Assembly (NCBI GenBank): GCA_023391535.1
Contig: JAEWAU010000103.1
Coordinates: 1-16,350 of the forward strand
DNA: 16,350 nt
Origin: Bacillota bacterium
Lineage (GTDB): Bacteria; Bacillota; Clostridia; Oscillospirales; Ethanoligenentaceae
Direction of reading: 5' to 3'
Below are positions 7,426 to 15,588 of the stretch, piece by piece; within the stretch, counting starts at the first letter, position 1; each line of letters opens with the position of its first letter. The position numbers and the translations under genes are program-made. Under the pieces are notes generated by a model that searched no databases, was not told the DNA's origin, and was given only the letters and a program-made list of their open reading frames with translations.

Positions 7426-7468
7426 AAAATCCGCATCCCATAGGAAAAAGCGTTTGCTGCGGATCTTT
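7426..7468 (-). terminator. Internal hairpin between mraY and ftsW (intergenic hairpin family, copy B)
   Basis: AAAATCCGCA (7426-7435) pairs with TGCGGATCTTT (7458-7468) over about 10 bp with one G-U pair and a 22-nt loop. On the minus strand the second arm runs into GCGGATTTTCCCC, a short U tract. A separate 6-bp hairpin (7470-7484) lies immediately before it. It has the form of a weak intrinsic terminator inside the operon, so some transcripts may end after mraY. Confidence 0.5.
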
Positions 7469-7501
7469 ATTCGCATGCTGCGAAACACTTCCCCGCGCGG
7501 G

Positions 7502-8524
7502 TCAGCCCACCGCCGCGGCGAGCCAGATCAGCGCCGCCGCCGAAAAGACCGCCGTGATGCTGGTGAACACGACGACGATTTTGTTTTCCTTCCAGCCCAT
7601 CAGCTCGAAATGATGGTGGATCGGCGCCATCTTGAACACGCGCCTGCCGGTGGTTTTGAACGAGGTGATCTGGATGACGTCCGAAAGCACCTCGATGATG
7701 TAGATGATGCCGATGGGCGCGAGCAGCAGCGGCTGCCCGATGCCGAAGGCCACCGCGCACAAAAGCCCGCCCAAAAACAGCGAGCCGGTGTCGCCCATAA
7801 AGACGCGCGCCGGGTGCAGGTTCCACACCAGAAAGCCGAGGCAGCCGCCCGCGGCGGCGGCGGAAACGGCCGCGAAGCCCGCGCTCCCGAGCAGCTTCGA
7901 GGCGATCATGAGCGCCACCGCCGCCGCGGTGGTAACGGAGGCCGCCAGCCCGTCGATGCCGTCGGTGAGGTTCACGGCGTTCACCATCGCCACGATGATG
8001 AACAACGCCACCGGCCAGTAGAACACGCCCAGATGCCAGGAAATATCGGTAAAAGGTACCATCACTGTTGTACCCCGGCCGCCGAAGGAATATTCCGCCA
8101 CCAGGTACAGCGCCGCGGCTAGAATCTGCAAAAACAGCTTCTGGCGCGCCGTCAGCCCCAGGTTGCGCTTTTTGATCACCTTGACGTAATCGTCCGCAAA
8201 GCCGATCAGGCCGAACAGCAGCGCCATGAGCAAGCCGCATAGGATGCGCGGGCGTTCCGTGACGAAAAGATCCGTTCCGCCGCCGTCCATTCGCAGGCTG
8301 TTCCAAAAGAGCAGCAGGAACACGGTGGCCGCCGTGATGCCGGCGATGAACATCAGCCCGCCCATGGTGGGCGTTCCCTGCTTGTTCTTATGCCAGGTGG
8401 GGCCTACCTCCCGGATGCTCTGCCCGTACTTGATCCGCTTGAAATAGGGGATCAGCACGATCCCGAGCAGCGACGAAACGGTAAACGATAAAACGGCTGT
8501 GACGACCGCGCCGAGACCCGTCAT
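7502..8524 (-). CDS. mraY: Phospho-N-acetylmuramoyl-pentapeptide transferase MraY
   Basis: 340-aa polytopic membrane enzyme that moves phospho-MurNAc-pentapeptide to undecaprenyl phosphate, making lipid I. I choose the ATG at 8524 because AGGCGGG lies 8 nt upstream and the N-terminus then matches the length expected before IPYFKRIKYGQSIRE. An in-frame ATG at 8545 would add only MKGGYFQ. Ten hydrophobic segments are apparent. Catalytic landmarks are all present: GTPTMGG (50-56), the FADDYVK Asp pair (111-112), VNAVNLTDGIDG (181-192), FMGDTGS (242-248) and the histidine motif APIHHHFELMGW (300-311). It lies 128 nt after murF and 128 nt before ftsW. murD, which often follows mraY, is not here. 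Confidence 0.97.
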   Translation of the reverse strand: MTGLGAVVTAVLSFTVSSLLGIVLIPYFKRIKYGQSIREVGPTWHKNKQGTPTMGGLMFIAGITAATVFLLLFWNSLRMDGGGTDLFVTERPRILCGLLMALLFGLIGFADDYVKVIKKRNLGLTARQKLFLQILAAALYLVAEYSFGGRGTTVMVPFTDISWHLGVFYWPVALFIIVAMVNAVNLTDGIDGLAASVTTAAAVALMIASKLLGSAGFAAVSAAAAGGCLGFLVWNLHPARVFMGDTGSLFLGGLLCAVAFGIGQPLLLAPIGIIYIIEVLSDVIQITSFKTTGRRVFKMAPIHHHFELMGWKENKIVVVFTSITAVFSAAALIWLAAAVG

Positions 8525-8557
8525 TTGAAAATACCCGCCTTTCATACTTCTCTCCGC

Positions 8558-8594
8558 CCGGGATCTTTCGGTTTGCGATCCCGGAAGAAGATCC
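8558..8594 (-). other. Alternative hairpins upstream of mraY
   Basis: In the 128-nt murF-mraY spacer CCGGGATC (8558-8565) and GATCCCGG (8577-8584) form a perfect 8-bp stem with an 11-nt loop. A competing 7-bp pairing, GGATCTT (8561-8567) with AAGATCC (8588-8594), uses part of the same arm. Both lie just before the mraY ribosome site. No U tract follows. Confidence 0.4.
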
Positions 8595-8652
8595 GTATCA
8601 CTCTGCCTTCCCTTTTTCCGGCTCCCGCCGCGCCGGTTCCCCGAACACGCGC

Positions 8653-10038
8653 CTACCGGCTCCAGCCCGCGCGCACCGTTTCGTAGATTTCCTCCATTTT
8701 CAGGCCGCGGCTCGCTTTGAACAGCACGGTATCGCCCTCGCGCAGGAGGCCCAGCAGCGCGTTTGCCAGCGCCTGCCGGTCCTCGAAAAAGCAGCATTCG
8801 GCGCCCGGAGAGGCCGCCTCGCGGAAGCCTTCGCAGCAATAGCGCGCGTCGGCGCCCGTTGCAAGCAGAATATCGGCGACGCCGGCCGCATCGCGGCCCA
8901 CCTGCATGTGCGCGCCCCGCGAAGCGTCCCCCAGCTCGAGCATATCGCCCAGAACCGCAATCACGCGCCCGCGCCGGATGGTGTTCAGCACGTCGAAGGC
9001 GGCCTTCATGGAATCGGGGCTCGCGTTGTAGCAATCCTCCACGAACGCTACGCCGCGCACGCGCTCCACCTTCTGCCGCATTCCCGAGGGGCGGTAGGCG
9101 GCGAGCCCCTCCACGGCCTCCTGCGGCGAAATGCCGAGCTTTTGCCCCACGCAGAATGCGGCCAGCGCATTATAGACGTTGTGCCGGCCGGGCACGGGCA
9201 TGCGCGCGCGCACCGAGCCGCCCGCAAAGCGGATATCGAACGAGGAGCCGGTTTCGTTTTCCTCGATGTTTTCGGCATAGACGCCGTCCCGGCTCGTAAC
9301 GCCGTACACGGTGATTTCAATGGGCAGCCTGCCGCGCGCCTGGCCGATATAATCCCGCAGCAGGTCGTTGTCGCCGTTGAGCACGAGGTCGCCGCCCTGC
9401 TTCATGCCGTCGAGCAGCTCCAGCTTGGCTTTGAGGATGTTTTCGCGCGAGCCGAGCTTGCCGATGTGCGAAACGCCGATGTTTGTGATGACGCCGATAT
9501 CCGGCTGGGCCACGCGCGAAAGGCGCGAAATCTCCCCGAAGCCGCTCATGCCCATCTCGAACACCGCGGCGCCGAAGGTACGGTCCAGCCCGAACACGGA
9601 CATGGGCATCCCGATCTCGTTGTTGCGGTTTCCTTCGTTTTTGAGCGTTTTGAACCGGCGCGAAAGCACGGCGTACACGGTCTCCTTGGTGGATGTTTTG
9701 CCCACGCTGCCCGTTACGGCCGCAATCGGCAGCCCGAACAGCAGGCGGTAGGCCTGCGCCAGGTGCAGCAGCGCGGCGCGCGTGTCGCGCACCACAATCA
9801 CGGGCCCGCGGGCGTCCTCCACCGGCTTTTCGGAAACGGCCGCGCGCGCCCCCTTGGCAAAGGCGGCTTCGATATAGTCGTGCCCGTCGAACTGCTCGCC
9901 GTGCAGCGCGATGAACAGGCACCCGGGCGCGATGGCGCGCGTGTCGGTGCACACGCCCGTCACCTTGATGTTGTAGCTCTCCCGCGCGAGACGGCCTCCC
10001 GTCGCGCTCAATATGAAGCCAAGCGAAATGCTTTCCAT
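8653..10038 (-). CDS. murF: UDP-N-acetylmuramoyl-tripeptide--D-alanyl-D-alanine ligase MurF
   Basis: 461-aa cytoplasmic ligase that adds D-Ala-D-Ala to the UDP-MurNAc-tripeptide with ATP, finishing the pentapeptide precursor. The ATG at 10038 has AGGAG 7 nt or so upstream. The N-terminal substrate domain contains GVCTDTRAIAPGCLFIAL (28-45). The central ATPase has the Mur-ligase P-loop VTGSVGKTSTKE (108-119), followed by NEGNRNNEIGMP, which is typical of MurF, and a FEMGMS segment. The C-terminal Rossmann-like domain has VFVEDCYNASPDSM-type residues (FVEDCYNASPDSMKAAFD) and VLGDMLELG. Length is as expected. It follows murE by only 38 nt, the tightest junction in the cluster, which implies co-transcription. 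Confidence 0.97.
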   Translation of the reverse strand: MESISLGFILSATGGRLARESYNIKVTGVCTDTRAIAPGCLFIALHGEQFDGHDYIEAAFAKGARAAVSEKPVEDARGPVIVVRDTRAALLHLAQAYRLLFGLPIAAVTGSVGKTSTKETVYAVLSRRFKTLKNEGNRNNEIGMPMSVFGLDRTFGAAVFEMGMSGFGEISRLSRVAQPDIGVITNIGVSHIGKLGSRENILKAKLELLDGMKQGGDLVLNGDNDLLRDYIGQARGRLPIEITVYGVTSRDGVYAENIEENETGSSFDIRFAGGSVRARMPVPGRHNVYNALAAFCVGQKLGISPQEAVEGLAAYRPSGMRQKVERVRGVAFVEDCYNASPDSMKAAFDVLNTIRRGRVIAVLGDMLELGDASRGAHMQVGRDAAGVADILLATGADARYCCEGFREAASPGAECCFFEDRQALANALLGLLREGDTVLFKASRGLKMEEIYETVRAGWSR

Positions 10039-10076
10039 GTTTTTCTCCTGTAACTCAATTCGCCCCGCGGCCGCTC

Positions 10077-11522
10077 TTATGCTTTTCCGGAGCGCAGAAT
10101 CTCGCGCACGATCTCATGCTCGTCGAAGTGGACGCGCTCGGTGCCCAGCACCTGGTAATCCTCGTGGCCCTTGCCGGCAAGCACGATCACATCGTCCCTG
10201 CGCGCGTGCGTCAGCGCGTATTCAATGGCCTCGCGGCGGTTGACGAGCACGGTATACGGCGTTTTCTCGCCCGCGAGGCCCGCGAGGATGTCGCGTATGA
10301 TGGCCTCCGGGTCCTCGGTGCGGGGGTTGTCGGAGGTGACGATCAGATAATCGGCGCCGCGCGCCGCAATCTGGCCCATTTGCGGACGTTTGGATTTGTC
10401 GCGGTCGCCGCCGCAGCCAAACAGCGCCACCACGCGCCCGCGCGCGAAAGCGCGCACGGCGCTCAGGATTTTCTCGAGGCCGTCCGGCGTATGCGCGTAA
10501 TCGATGATAACGGTGAAATCCCGCCCCGTGGGCACCACCTCGATGCGGCCGTTCACGCCGGGGAACGACGCGAGCGCCTCCGCGGCCTGCCGCGCCGGGA
10601 TGCCGAGCCGGATGGCGCAGGCCAGCGCCCCCAGCGTGTTGTAAACCGAAAAGCCGCCGGGCAGGCGCGCTTCCACCCGCACGGGCGCGTTCATTTCCCG
10701 CCCTCCCAGCGTGTAGGAGATGCCGTCCGGGCGGTACTGCACATCAAGCGCCGCGTAGTCCGCCGCGGCCTTTTGGCCGTAGGTGAACGTGGGGCAGGGC
10801 GCCTCGTTCAGAATGATCGGCGCGCGCGGGTCGTCCGCGTTGATGATTCCCACGCGGCTTTGCTCAAACAGCTTCTGCTTGGCCTTCAGGTAGTTCTCCA
10901 TTGTTTTGTGGAAATCCAGATGGTCCTGCGTGAGGTTTGTGAACACGCCCGCCGCAAACGTCAGGCCCGCCACGCGCTTTTGTGCCAACGCGTGGGAGGA
11001 AACCTCCATTACGCAGTATTCGCAGCCATCGCGCGCCATTTCGGCCAAAAGCCCCTGCAGCTCCAGCGGCTCCGGCGTGGTGTAGTGCGCGGGCAGCACG
11101 CGCTCCCCCGAAAGGTTGCGGATGGTGCCCACGAGCCCGGTTTTATGCCCGCAGCGCTCCAGCATGTGTTTGAGGATGCAGGTGGTGGTGGTTTTGCCGT
11201 TGGTGCCCGTCACGCCCACCAGCCTGAGCTTTTTGCCGGGGTTTCCGAAGAAATTCGCGCAGCACAGCGCGTAGGCCTCGTGCGTATCCGCCGCGAGCAG
11301 CTCCGGCGCGCCCGCGCCCGTGGGGCGCTGCGCGACCACCGCCGCGCAGCCCGCGGCGGCCGCCTGCGGCGCGAAATCGTGCCCGTCGGCCTTCTCCCCC
11401 GCGATGCAGAAGAACACGATGCCCGGCCCCGCCTTGCGGGAATCCGACGTGAGGCCGGTTACCTCGATATCCGGGAGGGCACCTTTAAGCGCCACCCCTT
11501 CGAACAGCTGTGCCAGTTTCAT
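10077..11522 (-). CDS. murE: UDP-N-acetylmuramoyl-L-alanyl-D-glutamate--2,6-diaminopimelate ligase MurE
   Basis: 481-aa cytoplasmic ligase that adds the third amino acid to UDP-MurNAc-dipeptide. DNPR (398-401, followed by TEDP) is the substrate-binding motif of enzymes that use meso-diaminopimelate, so the wall is predicted to be mDAP-type. Other landmarks: LTSDSRKAGPG (24-34) in the uridine-binding domain, P-loop VTGTNGKTTT (104-113), HYTTPEP, MEVSSHAL (172-179), NLTQDHLDFH (196-205), and Lys215 in YLKAKQKLF, the position of the carbamylated lysine. The ATG at 11522 has only a modest ribosome site (AAAGGAAA about 12 nt upstream), but it fits the family start. It lies 62 nt after the division PBP, as in other Bacillota. 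Confidence 0.97.
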   Translation of the reverse strand: MKLAQLFEGVALKGALPDIEVTGLTSDSRKAGPGIVFFCIAGEKADGHDFAPQAAAAGCAAVVAQRPTGAGAPELLAADTHEAYALCCANFFGNPGKKLRLVGVTGTNGKTTTTCILKHMLERCGHKTGLVGTIRNLSGERVLPAHYTTPEPLELQGLLAEMARDGCEYCVMEVSSHALAQKRVAGLTFAAGVFTNLTQDHLDFHKTMENYLKAKQKLFEQSRVGIINADDPRAPIILNEAPCPTFTYGQKAAADYAALDVQYRPDGISYTLGGREMNAPVRVEARLPGGFSVYNTLGALACAIRLGIPARQAAEALASFPGVNGRIEVVPTGRDFTVIIDYAHTPDGLEKILSAVRAFARGRVVALFGCGGDRDKSKRPQMGQIAARGADYLIVTSDNPRTEDPEAIIRDILAGLAGEKTPYTVLVNRREAIEYALTHARRDDVIVLAGKGHEDYQVLGTERVHFDEHEIVREILRSGKA

Positions 11523-11584
11523 GCGTTTCTTCGTTTCCTTTCCAAATCTGCACCATCCGGTTTTCTGCGCGCCGCAAAGGGCGC

Positions 11585-13804
11585 TCAGTCCCCGATCGTA
11601 TCATCCTTAAACTGCACCGTCACCACCGTGCCGGGCGGAACCTTCGCGCCCTCCGCCATGCTCTGCGCGTAGGAAACCTCGCCCGCCTGCGTCACGCTGT
11701 TTCCCTGCAGGCTGATGTTGAGCCCGCTCGCCTCCGCTGCGGCGCTGGCCTGCGCGGCGGTAAGCCCCGTCAGCTTCGGAACTCTGACGCTGTCTTCCAC
11801 GGAAGCGCCTCCCATATAGAGGATGACGGTTCCGCCGCGCGGAATGGGCCCGCCCGCCTCGGGCACCTGGGCCGTCACCGTCTGGCCGCCGCCCTGCGCC
11901 GAAACCTTCAGCCCCGCCTTTTGCAGGTCCGCCTCGGCCGCGGAAAGCTTCTGCCCCACGGTATTCGGCGTTTTCACTTCGAGCTTTTCCAGCTCCCCGG
12001 GCGTATATTCCGCTTTTACCCCGAGGTACGGCAGAATTTCGGAAAACAGGTTGCCCACCACCGGCGCCACGATGGTGCCGCCGAAATTGCTGGGCGCGTG
12101 CGGATCGTCGAGCAGCACCAGCACCGCGTAGCGGGGGTCGTCGCAGGGTGCGATGCCGATAAACGAGCAGATGACGCTGGTGCTTCCCGGCTGGTCGAGC
12201 TTTTGGGAGGTGCCGGTTTTGCCGCCCACGCGGTACCCGGCGACATAGGCGTTCTTGCCGGTGCCCTCCTCCACTTCTTTCTGCATCATGGAGCACATCT
12301 CTTTGGCGGTGGCGGCGGAAATCACCTGCTTGCCCTTCTGGTCGGCGTAGCTTTTCACCACGCGGCCGGAAGCGTTCAGTTCTTCTTCCAGCAGGTGCGG
12401 TTTCACCAGTTTGCCCCCGTCTGCTATGGCGGAAACCGCCGTGAGCAGCTGGATGGGCGTGAGCTTGTTGCTTTGCCCGAAGGAGATGGAGGCAAGCTCC
12501 ACGGGGCCCATCTGCTTGGCGGTATAGAAAATGCTCTGCGCCTCGCCCGGCAGGTCGATGCCGGTTTTGGCGGAAAGCCCGAACCCGGTGAAATAATGAT
12601 AGAACTTCGCCACGCCGAGCCGCTGCCCGACCTCGATGAACACGACGTTGCAGGAATTTTCAAACCCCTGCAGGAAGTTCTGCGACCCGTGGCCGCCGTG
12701 CTTCCAGCAGTGGAAGGTGGTGCCCGAAACCTGCGTGCTGCCGCCGTCGAAAAAGCGGTCGCTTTCCTTCACGACCCCGGCGTCCAGCGCGGCGGCGGCC
12801 GTGACGATCTTGAAGGTGGAGCCCGGCTCGTAGGGGTTGGTGATGGCCTTGTTGCGCCACTGGGTCTGGAGCGCGAGGCTGCGCTCGGCCTTCTGCGCGT
12901 CGCCGGTGAGCGTGTCGATCTTCTGCAGCTCGGAAGCGCTCGCCACCGTGAACGGATCGTTTGGGTTAAACGACGGCACGGTTGCCATGGCCAGGATGCC
13001 GCCGGTCTTCACGTCCATCACGATGCCCGTGGCGCCCACGGTGACGTTGTTGTCCGCCACCGCGCTGTCGAGCTCTTTTTCAAGCGCGTGCTGCACCACC
13101 TCGTCCAGCGTCAGCACGATGCTGTCGCCCGGCGTGGCGGGGATGCGGTCGGAAAACTGGATGGGCATATCGGTGCCGGCCGCGTTTTTGGCCGTGACGA
13201 TGCGGCCGTCCTTGCCTTTGAGCACGCTGTCGTAATAGGCTTCCAGGCCCGAAAGGCCCTGATTGTCGCTCCCCGTAAAGCCTATAAGCTGCGCGGCCAG
13301 GTCGTTATAGGGATAGTAGCGTTTGGTATCCTCCACGAGGCTGACGCTGTCCGCCCCGGTTTCGGCCTTGTAGGCGCGCACCAGCGCGGCCACGTCGCTT
13401 TCCACGCGGCTCGCCACCACCACGTAGCTTACGTTGCGGGAGATTTTTGCAAGAATGGAGGCGCTGTCGGTTCCGAGCAGCGAGGCGAGGTCGGCGGCCA
13501 GCTTCGCGCGTTTGGCCGCCGAATCCTCCGGGGCGCCCGTTTTGAGGAACGCCGGGGAGACGACCACGTCCCATGTCGTGGCGCTTTCGGCAAGCGCCGT
13601 CCTGTTGCGGTCGTAGATGGTGCCGCGGTTGGCGCGGATGGTGAACACGCCCGTCTGCTGGGCGAGCGCTTTCTGCTGAAGAGAGGCCCCGTCCGCCATC
13701 TGGAGCTTAACGAGCCGGAGCACCAGCACGGCGAACCCCAGTGTGAAAACGAGGAAAAGCACCGCCGCCATCCGCCGCTGCATCGTAAGGCTGGGACCTT
13801 TCAA
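11585..13804 (-). CDS. pbpB: Division class B penicillin-binding protein with two PASTA domains (PBP2B/SpoVD type)
   Basis: 739-aa bitopic D,D-transpeptidase that crosslinks septal peptidoglycan in partnership with FtsW. I choose the TTG at 13804 because AGGGGGTG (13811-13818) sits 6 nt upstream, the same layout as ftsQ. A GTG three codons earlier overlaps that ribosome site, and an ATG at 13783 is another possibility. One membrane span (about 12-32) is followed by the pedestal domain with RANRGTIYDRN. The transpeptidase domain has STFK with catalytic Ser329 and Lys332, SCN at 384-386 and KTGT at 529-532. Two PASTA domains follow, about 609-665 and 672-733, the second starting VRVPKLTGLT. Sporulation-specific SpoVD usually has one PASTA repeat, while vegetative PBP2B-like proteins can have two. 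With its dcw location I favour the vegetative division role. Confidence 0.95.
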   Translation of the reverse strand: MKGPSLTMQRRMAAVLFLVFTLGFAVLVLRLVKLQMADGASLQQKALAQQTGVFTIRANRGTIYDRNRTALAESATTWDVVVSPAFLKTGAPEDSAAKRAKLAADLASLLGTDSASILAKISRNVSYVVVASRVESDVAALVRAYKAETGADSVSLVEDTKRYYPYNDLAAQLIGFTGSDNQGLSGLEAYYDSVLKGKDGRIVTAKNAAGTDMPIQFSDRIPATPGDSIVLTLDEVVQHALEKELDSAVADNNVTVGATGIVMDVKTGGILAMATVPSFNPNDPFTVASASELQKIDTLTGDAQKAERSLALQTQWRNKAITNPYEPGSTFKIVTAAAALDAGVVKESDRFFDGGSTQVSGTTFHCWKHGGHGSQNFLQGFENSCNVVFIEVGQRLGVAKFYHYFTGFGLSAKTGIDLPGEAQSIFYTAKQMGPVELASISFGQSNKLTPIQLLTAVSAIADGGKLVKPHLLEEELNASGRVVKSYADQKGKQVISAATAKEMCSMMQKEVEEGTGKNAYVAGYRVGGKTGTSQKLDQPGSTSVICSFIGIAPCDDPRYAVLVLLDDPHAPSNFGGTIVAPVVGNLFSEILPYLGVKAEYTPGELEKLEVKTPNTVGQKLSAAEADLQKAGLKVSAQGGGQTVTAQVPEAGGPIPRGGTVILYMGGASVEDSVRVPKLTGLTAAQASAAAEASGLNISLQGNSVTQAGEVSYAQSMAEGAKVPPGTVVTVQFKDDTIGD

Positions 13805-13840
13805 AAACGCCACCCCCTGCGCCCGTTTTTGTCGGTTAGC

Positions 13841-13878
13841 GCTTTCGGCCGCGCGAAACGCGGGACGAAAGCCTCCTT
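13841..13878 (-). other. Unused Shine-Dalgarno sequence followed by a hairpin upstream of the PBP gene
   Basis: On the minus strand a perfect AAGGAGG (13878-13872) has no ATG, GTG or TTG at a usable distance downstream. It runs directly into a hairpin: a 7-bp outer stem (13866-13872 with 13841-13847) and an inner CGCG-TTT-CGCG. The true start codon of the PBP gene is about 70 nt farther on. It could be a ribosome standby site or a relic of a lost start. Confidence 0.45.
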
Positions 13879-14003
13879 AACAAAACGTATTGTCCGGCGC
13901 GGCGAAGTATTCCAGGGGAAGCGCGGAGCTTTGCGGCAGGCGCCGGAACCGGAGCGGAAAGGGGTGGCTGCGGTCTTGCTTTTTCAACATGCGGGGGAAA
14001 AGA

Positions 14004-14498
14004 TCAGTCGAAATATTCCACCACGGATGCGGCCAGATTCTTGATGAAATCCAGCGGGTCGTTCGCGCAGGGAGAAACCACCACCTTATCCTGATCCACC
14101 AGGTGGACGTATTCGATCTGGTACGGCTGTATTTTGGAAAGTCCGAGCACGCCGGTGGCGTAATCCGCCACCTTTTGCATGGAAAGGCGCGCTTCGAGCT
14201 TTGCGCTCAGGCTCACCTGTTCGCTCTGCGCCGTCGTCAGCTGCTTGTTCGTGCTGGAAATTTCGTCGCTGAGCTGATTGATTTTGATATTGCCCACCAT
14301 CGTGCTTCCCAGCGCCAGCATGACAAAAATCGATACGAACGCGTATTTTACGACGGTGCCCGGCTTAATCCCGGGCTTTACGCGCGGTTTTGCCGCCGCA
14401 CGCCGCGGCTGTTTTTCCGGCTGCGGCGCTTCCTCCTCCCGCTGCTCCGGCAGAAAGGCGGAAAAGTCGTAGGCTGCACCGGTTTTGAGGGAATCCAT
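14004..14498 (-). CDS. ftsL: Cell division protein FtsL
   Basis: 164-aa bitopic membrane protein with FtsL layout. The ATG at 14498 has GGAGG (14507-14511) exactly 8 nt upstream; a longer frame to 14579 is not supported. The cytoplasmic N-terminus is charged and Pro-rich (about 1-48), one membrane span follows at about 49-68 (VVKYAFVSIFVMLALGSTMV), then an extracytoplasmic coiled coil at about 70-110 (INQLSDEISSTNKQL...). The stretch after it, VADYATGVLGLSKIQPYQIEYV, is the conserved end of the FtsL/DivIC coiled-coil family. A C-terminal extension of about 30 residues has no clear motif. FtsL bridges FtsQ with the FtsW-PBP synthase. Sequence identity in the family is always low, so the call rests on topology and position between rsmH and the PBP gene. 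Confidence 0.88.
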   Translation of the reverse strand: MDSLKTGAAYDFSAFLPEQREEEAPQPEKQPRRAAAKPRVKPGIKPGTVVKYAFVSIFVMLALGSTMVGNIKINQLSDEISSTNKQLTTAQSEQVSLSAKLEARLSMQKVADYATGVLGLSKIQPYQIEYVHLVDQDKVVVSPCANDPLDFIKNLAASVVEYFD

Positions 14499-14562
14499 GA
14501 ATTCTTCCTCCATTCCGCCACGGGTGGGCCGATACGGTTTCAACAAAGCGACAAACCAACGG

Positions 14563-14618
14563 AAAAAAATCCGCGCCAAGGTGCAAACAGAAATGCTTTT
14601 ACTGCGGATTTGCTCCGC
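14563..14618 (-). terminator. Attenuator-like element between rsmH and ftsL (intergenic hairpin family, copy C)
   Basis: On the minus strand AAATCCGC (14611-14604) pairs with GCGGATTT (14574-14567), and the second arm runs into a T7 tract and CC: an intrinsic terminator form with a 29-nt loop. Directly upstream GCGGA (14618-14614) can pair instead with the TCCGC of the first arm (14608-14604), forming a small hairpin that excludes the terminator. It sits in the 151-nt rsmH-ftsL spacer, about 32 nt after the rsmH stop. Confidence 0.5.
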
Positions 14619-14649
14619 TTTTGAATCGGCTGTTCACAAAACGCCAGGT

Positions 14650-15588
14650 TTACGCTTCTTCGAGTTTTTCCACGGTGCGAAGCCTTGCGGAGCGGCTGCG
14701 CGGATTTTCCGCGAGCTCCTCCGGGGAAGGTTCCACGCCTTTTCTGCCGAGGATGCGCACCTGCGGTTTTCGTCCGCAGACGCAAACCGGAAAATCCGGT
14801 GGGCAGATGCAGCCCTGCGCCCAGCTTAAAAACCGCTGCTTGACCATGCGGTCCTCCAGCGACTGGAACGTGATGACGGCGAGCCGCCCTCCCGGGCGCA
14901 GCAGCGGAAGCGCTTCGTCGAGCAGCGCGGAAAGCTCGTCCAGCTCGTGGTTAACCGCTACGCGCAGCGCCTGGAACGTCCGCCTCGCGGGGTGCGGCCC
15001 GCCCCTGCGGGCGGCCGCGGGAATGGCCGACTTGACCAGCTCCGCCAGCTCCAGCGTCGTTTCGATCGGCTTTTTTTCACGCTCCCGCACAAGGGCGGAG
15101 GCGATGCGCTGCGCGAACTTTTCCTCGCCGTATTCGCGCAGGATGCGCGTAAGCTCGGCATAGGATGCGGTGTTCACCAGTTCGCGCGCGTCCGGCCCCT
15201 CCTGCGACATGCGCATATCCAGGGGAGCGTCGTGCTGATAGGAAAATCCCCGTTCGGGCGCGTCGAACTGATGCGAGGACACGCCGAGATCGAGAAGAAT
15301 GCCGTCCACCTGCCTGATGTCAAGCCCGCCCAGCAGTTCGGGAAGGCGCGAGAACGTGCTGCGGCACAGCGTCACCCGCCCGGAAAACGGGGCCAGGCGC
15401 TCGCCCGCCGCGCGGATGGCGTCGGGGTCGCGGTCCACGGCGATGAGGCGCCCGGTGGTGAGCCGCTGCGCGATGGCAAGCGAATGCCCGCCGCCGCCCG
15501 CGGTGCCGTCCACATATACGCCGTCCGGACGGACGGCAAGGGCTTCTATGCTTTCCAGAAGCAACACACTGTTGTGATACTGTTCCAT
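14650..15588 (-). CDS. rsmH: 16S rRNA (cytosine(1402)-N(4))-methyltransferase RsmH
   Basis: 312-aa SAM-dependent methyltransferase (formerly MraW) that methylates N4 of C1402 in 16S rRNA near the ribosomal P site. The ATG at 15588 begins MEQYHNSVLL, the typical family start (HxPVLL-like). The SAM-binding motif VDGTAGGGGHS lies at 26-36, followed by AVDRDPDA. DGILLDLGVSSHQFD and ERGFSYQHDAPLDMRM are family signatures, as are ARRTFQALRVAVNHELDEL and the C-terminal RSARLRTVEKLEE. The ribosome site is weak (GGGGAA). Length is normal. It lies 86 nt after mraZ, with which it is nearly always paired. Confidence 0.98.
   Translation of the reverse strand: MEQYHNSVLLLESIEALAVRPDGVYVDGTAGGGGHSLAIAQRLTTGRLIAVDRDPDAIRAAGERLAPFSGRVTLCRSTFSRLPELLGGLDIRQVDGILLDLGVSSHQFDAPERGFSYQHDAPLDMRMSQEGPDARELVNTASYAELTRILREYGEEKFAQRIASALVREREKKPIETTLELAELVKSAIPAAARRGGPHPARRTFQALRVAVNHELDELSALLDEALPLLRPGGRLAVITFQSLEDRMVKQRFLSWAQGCICPPDFPVCVCGRKPQVRILGRKGVEPSPEELAENPRSRSARLRTVEKLEEA

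Noticed and set aside
13877..13991. 37-codon ORF between ftsL and the PBP gene (MLKKQDRSHPFPLRF...)
   Set aside because: It has no ribosome-binding site, Pro/Arg-rich composition and no recognisable features. I kept it only as context for the unused Shine-Dalgarno observation.
11510..14044. 844-codon plus-strand open frame opposite the division PBP and the end of ftsL
   Set aside because: Antisense shadow of a GC-rich gene with low-complexity His/Arg/Gly composition, while the opposing strand encodes an intact transpeptidase with STFK, SCN and KTG motifs.
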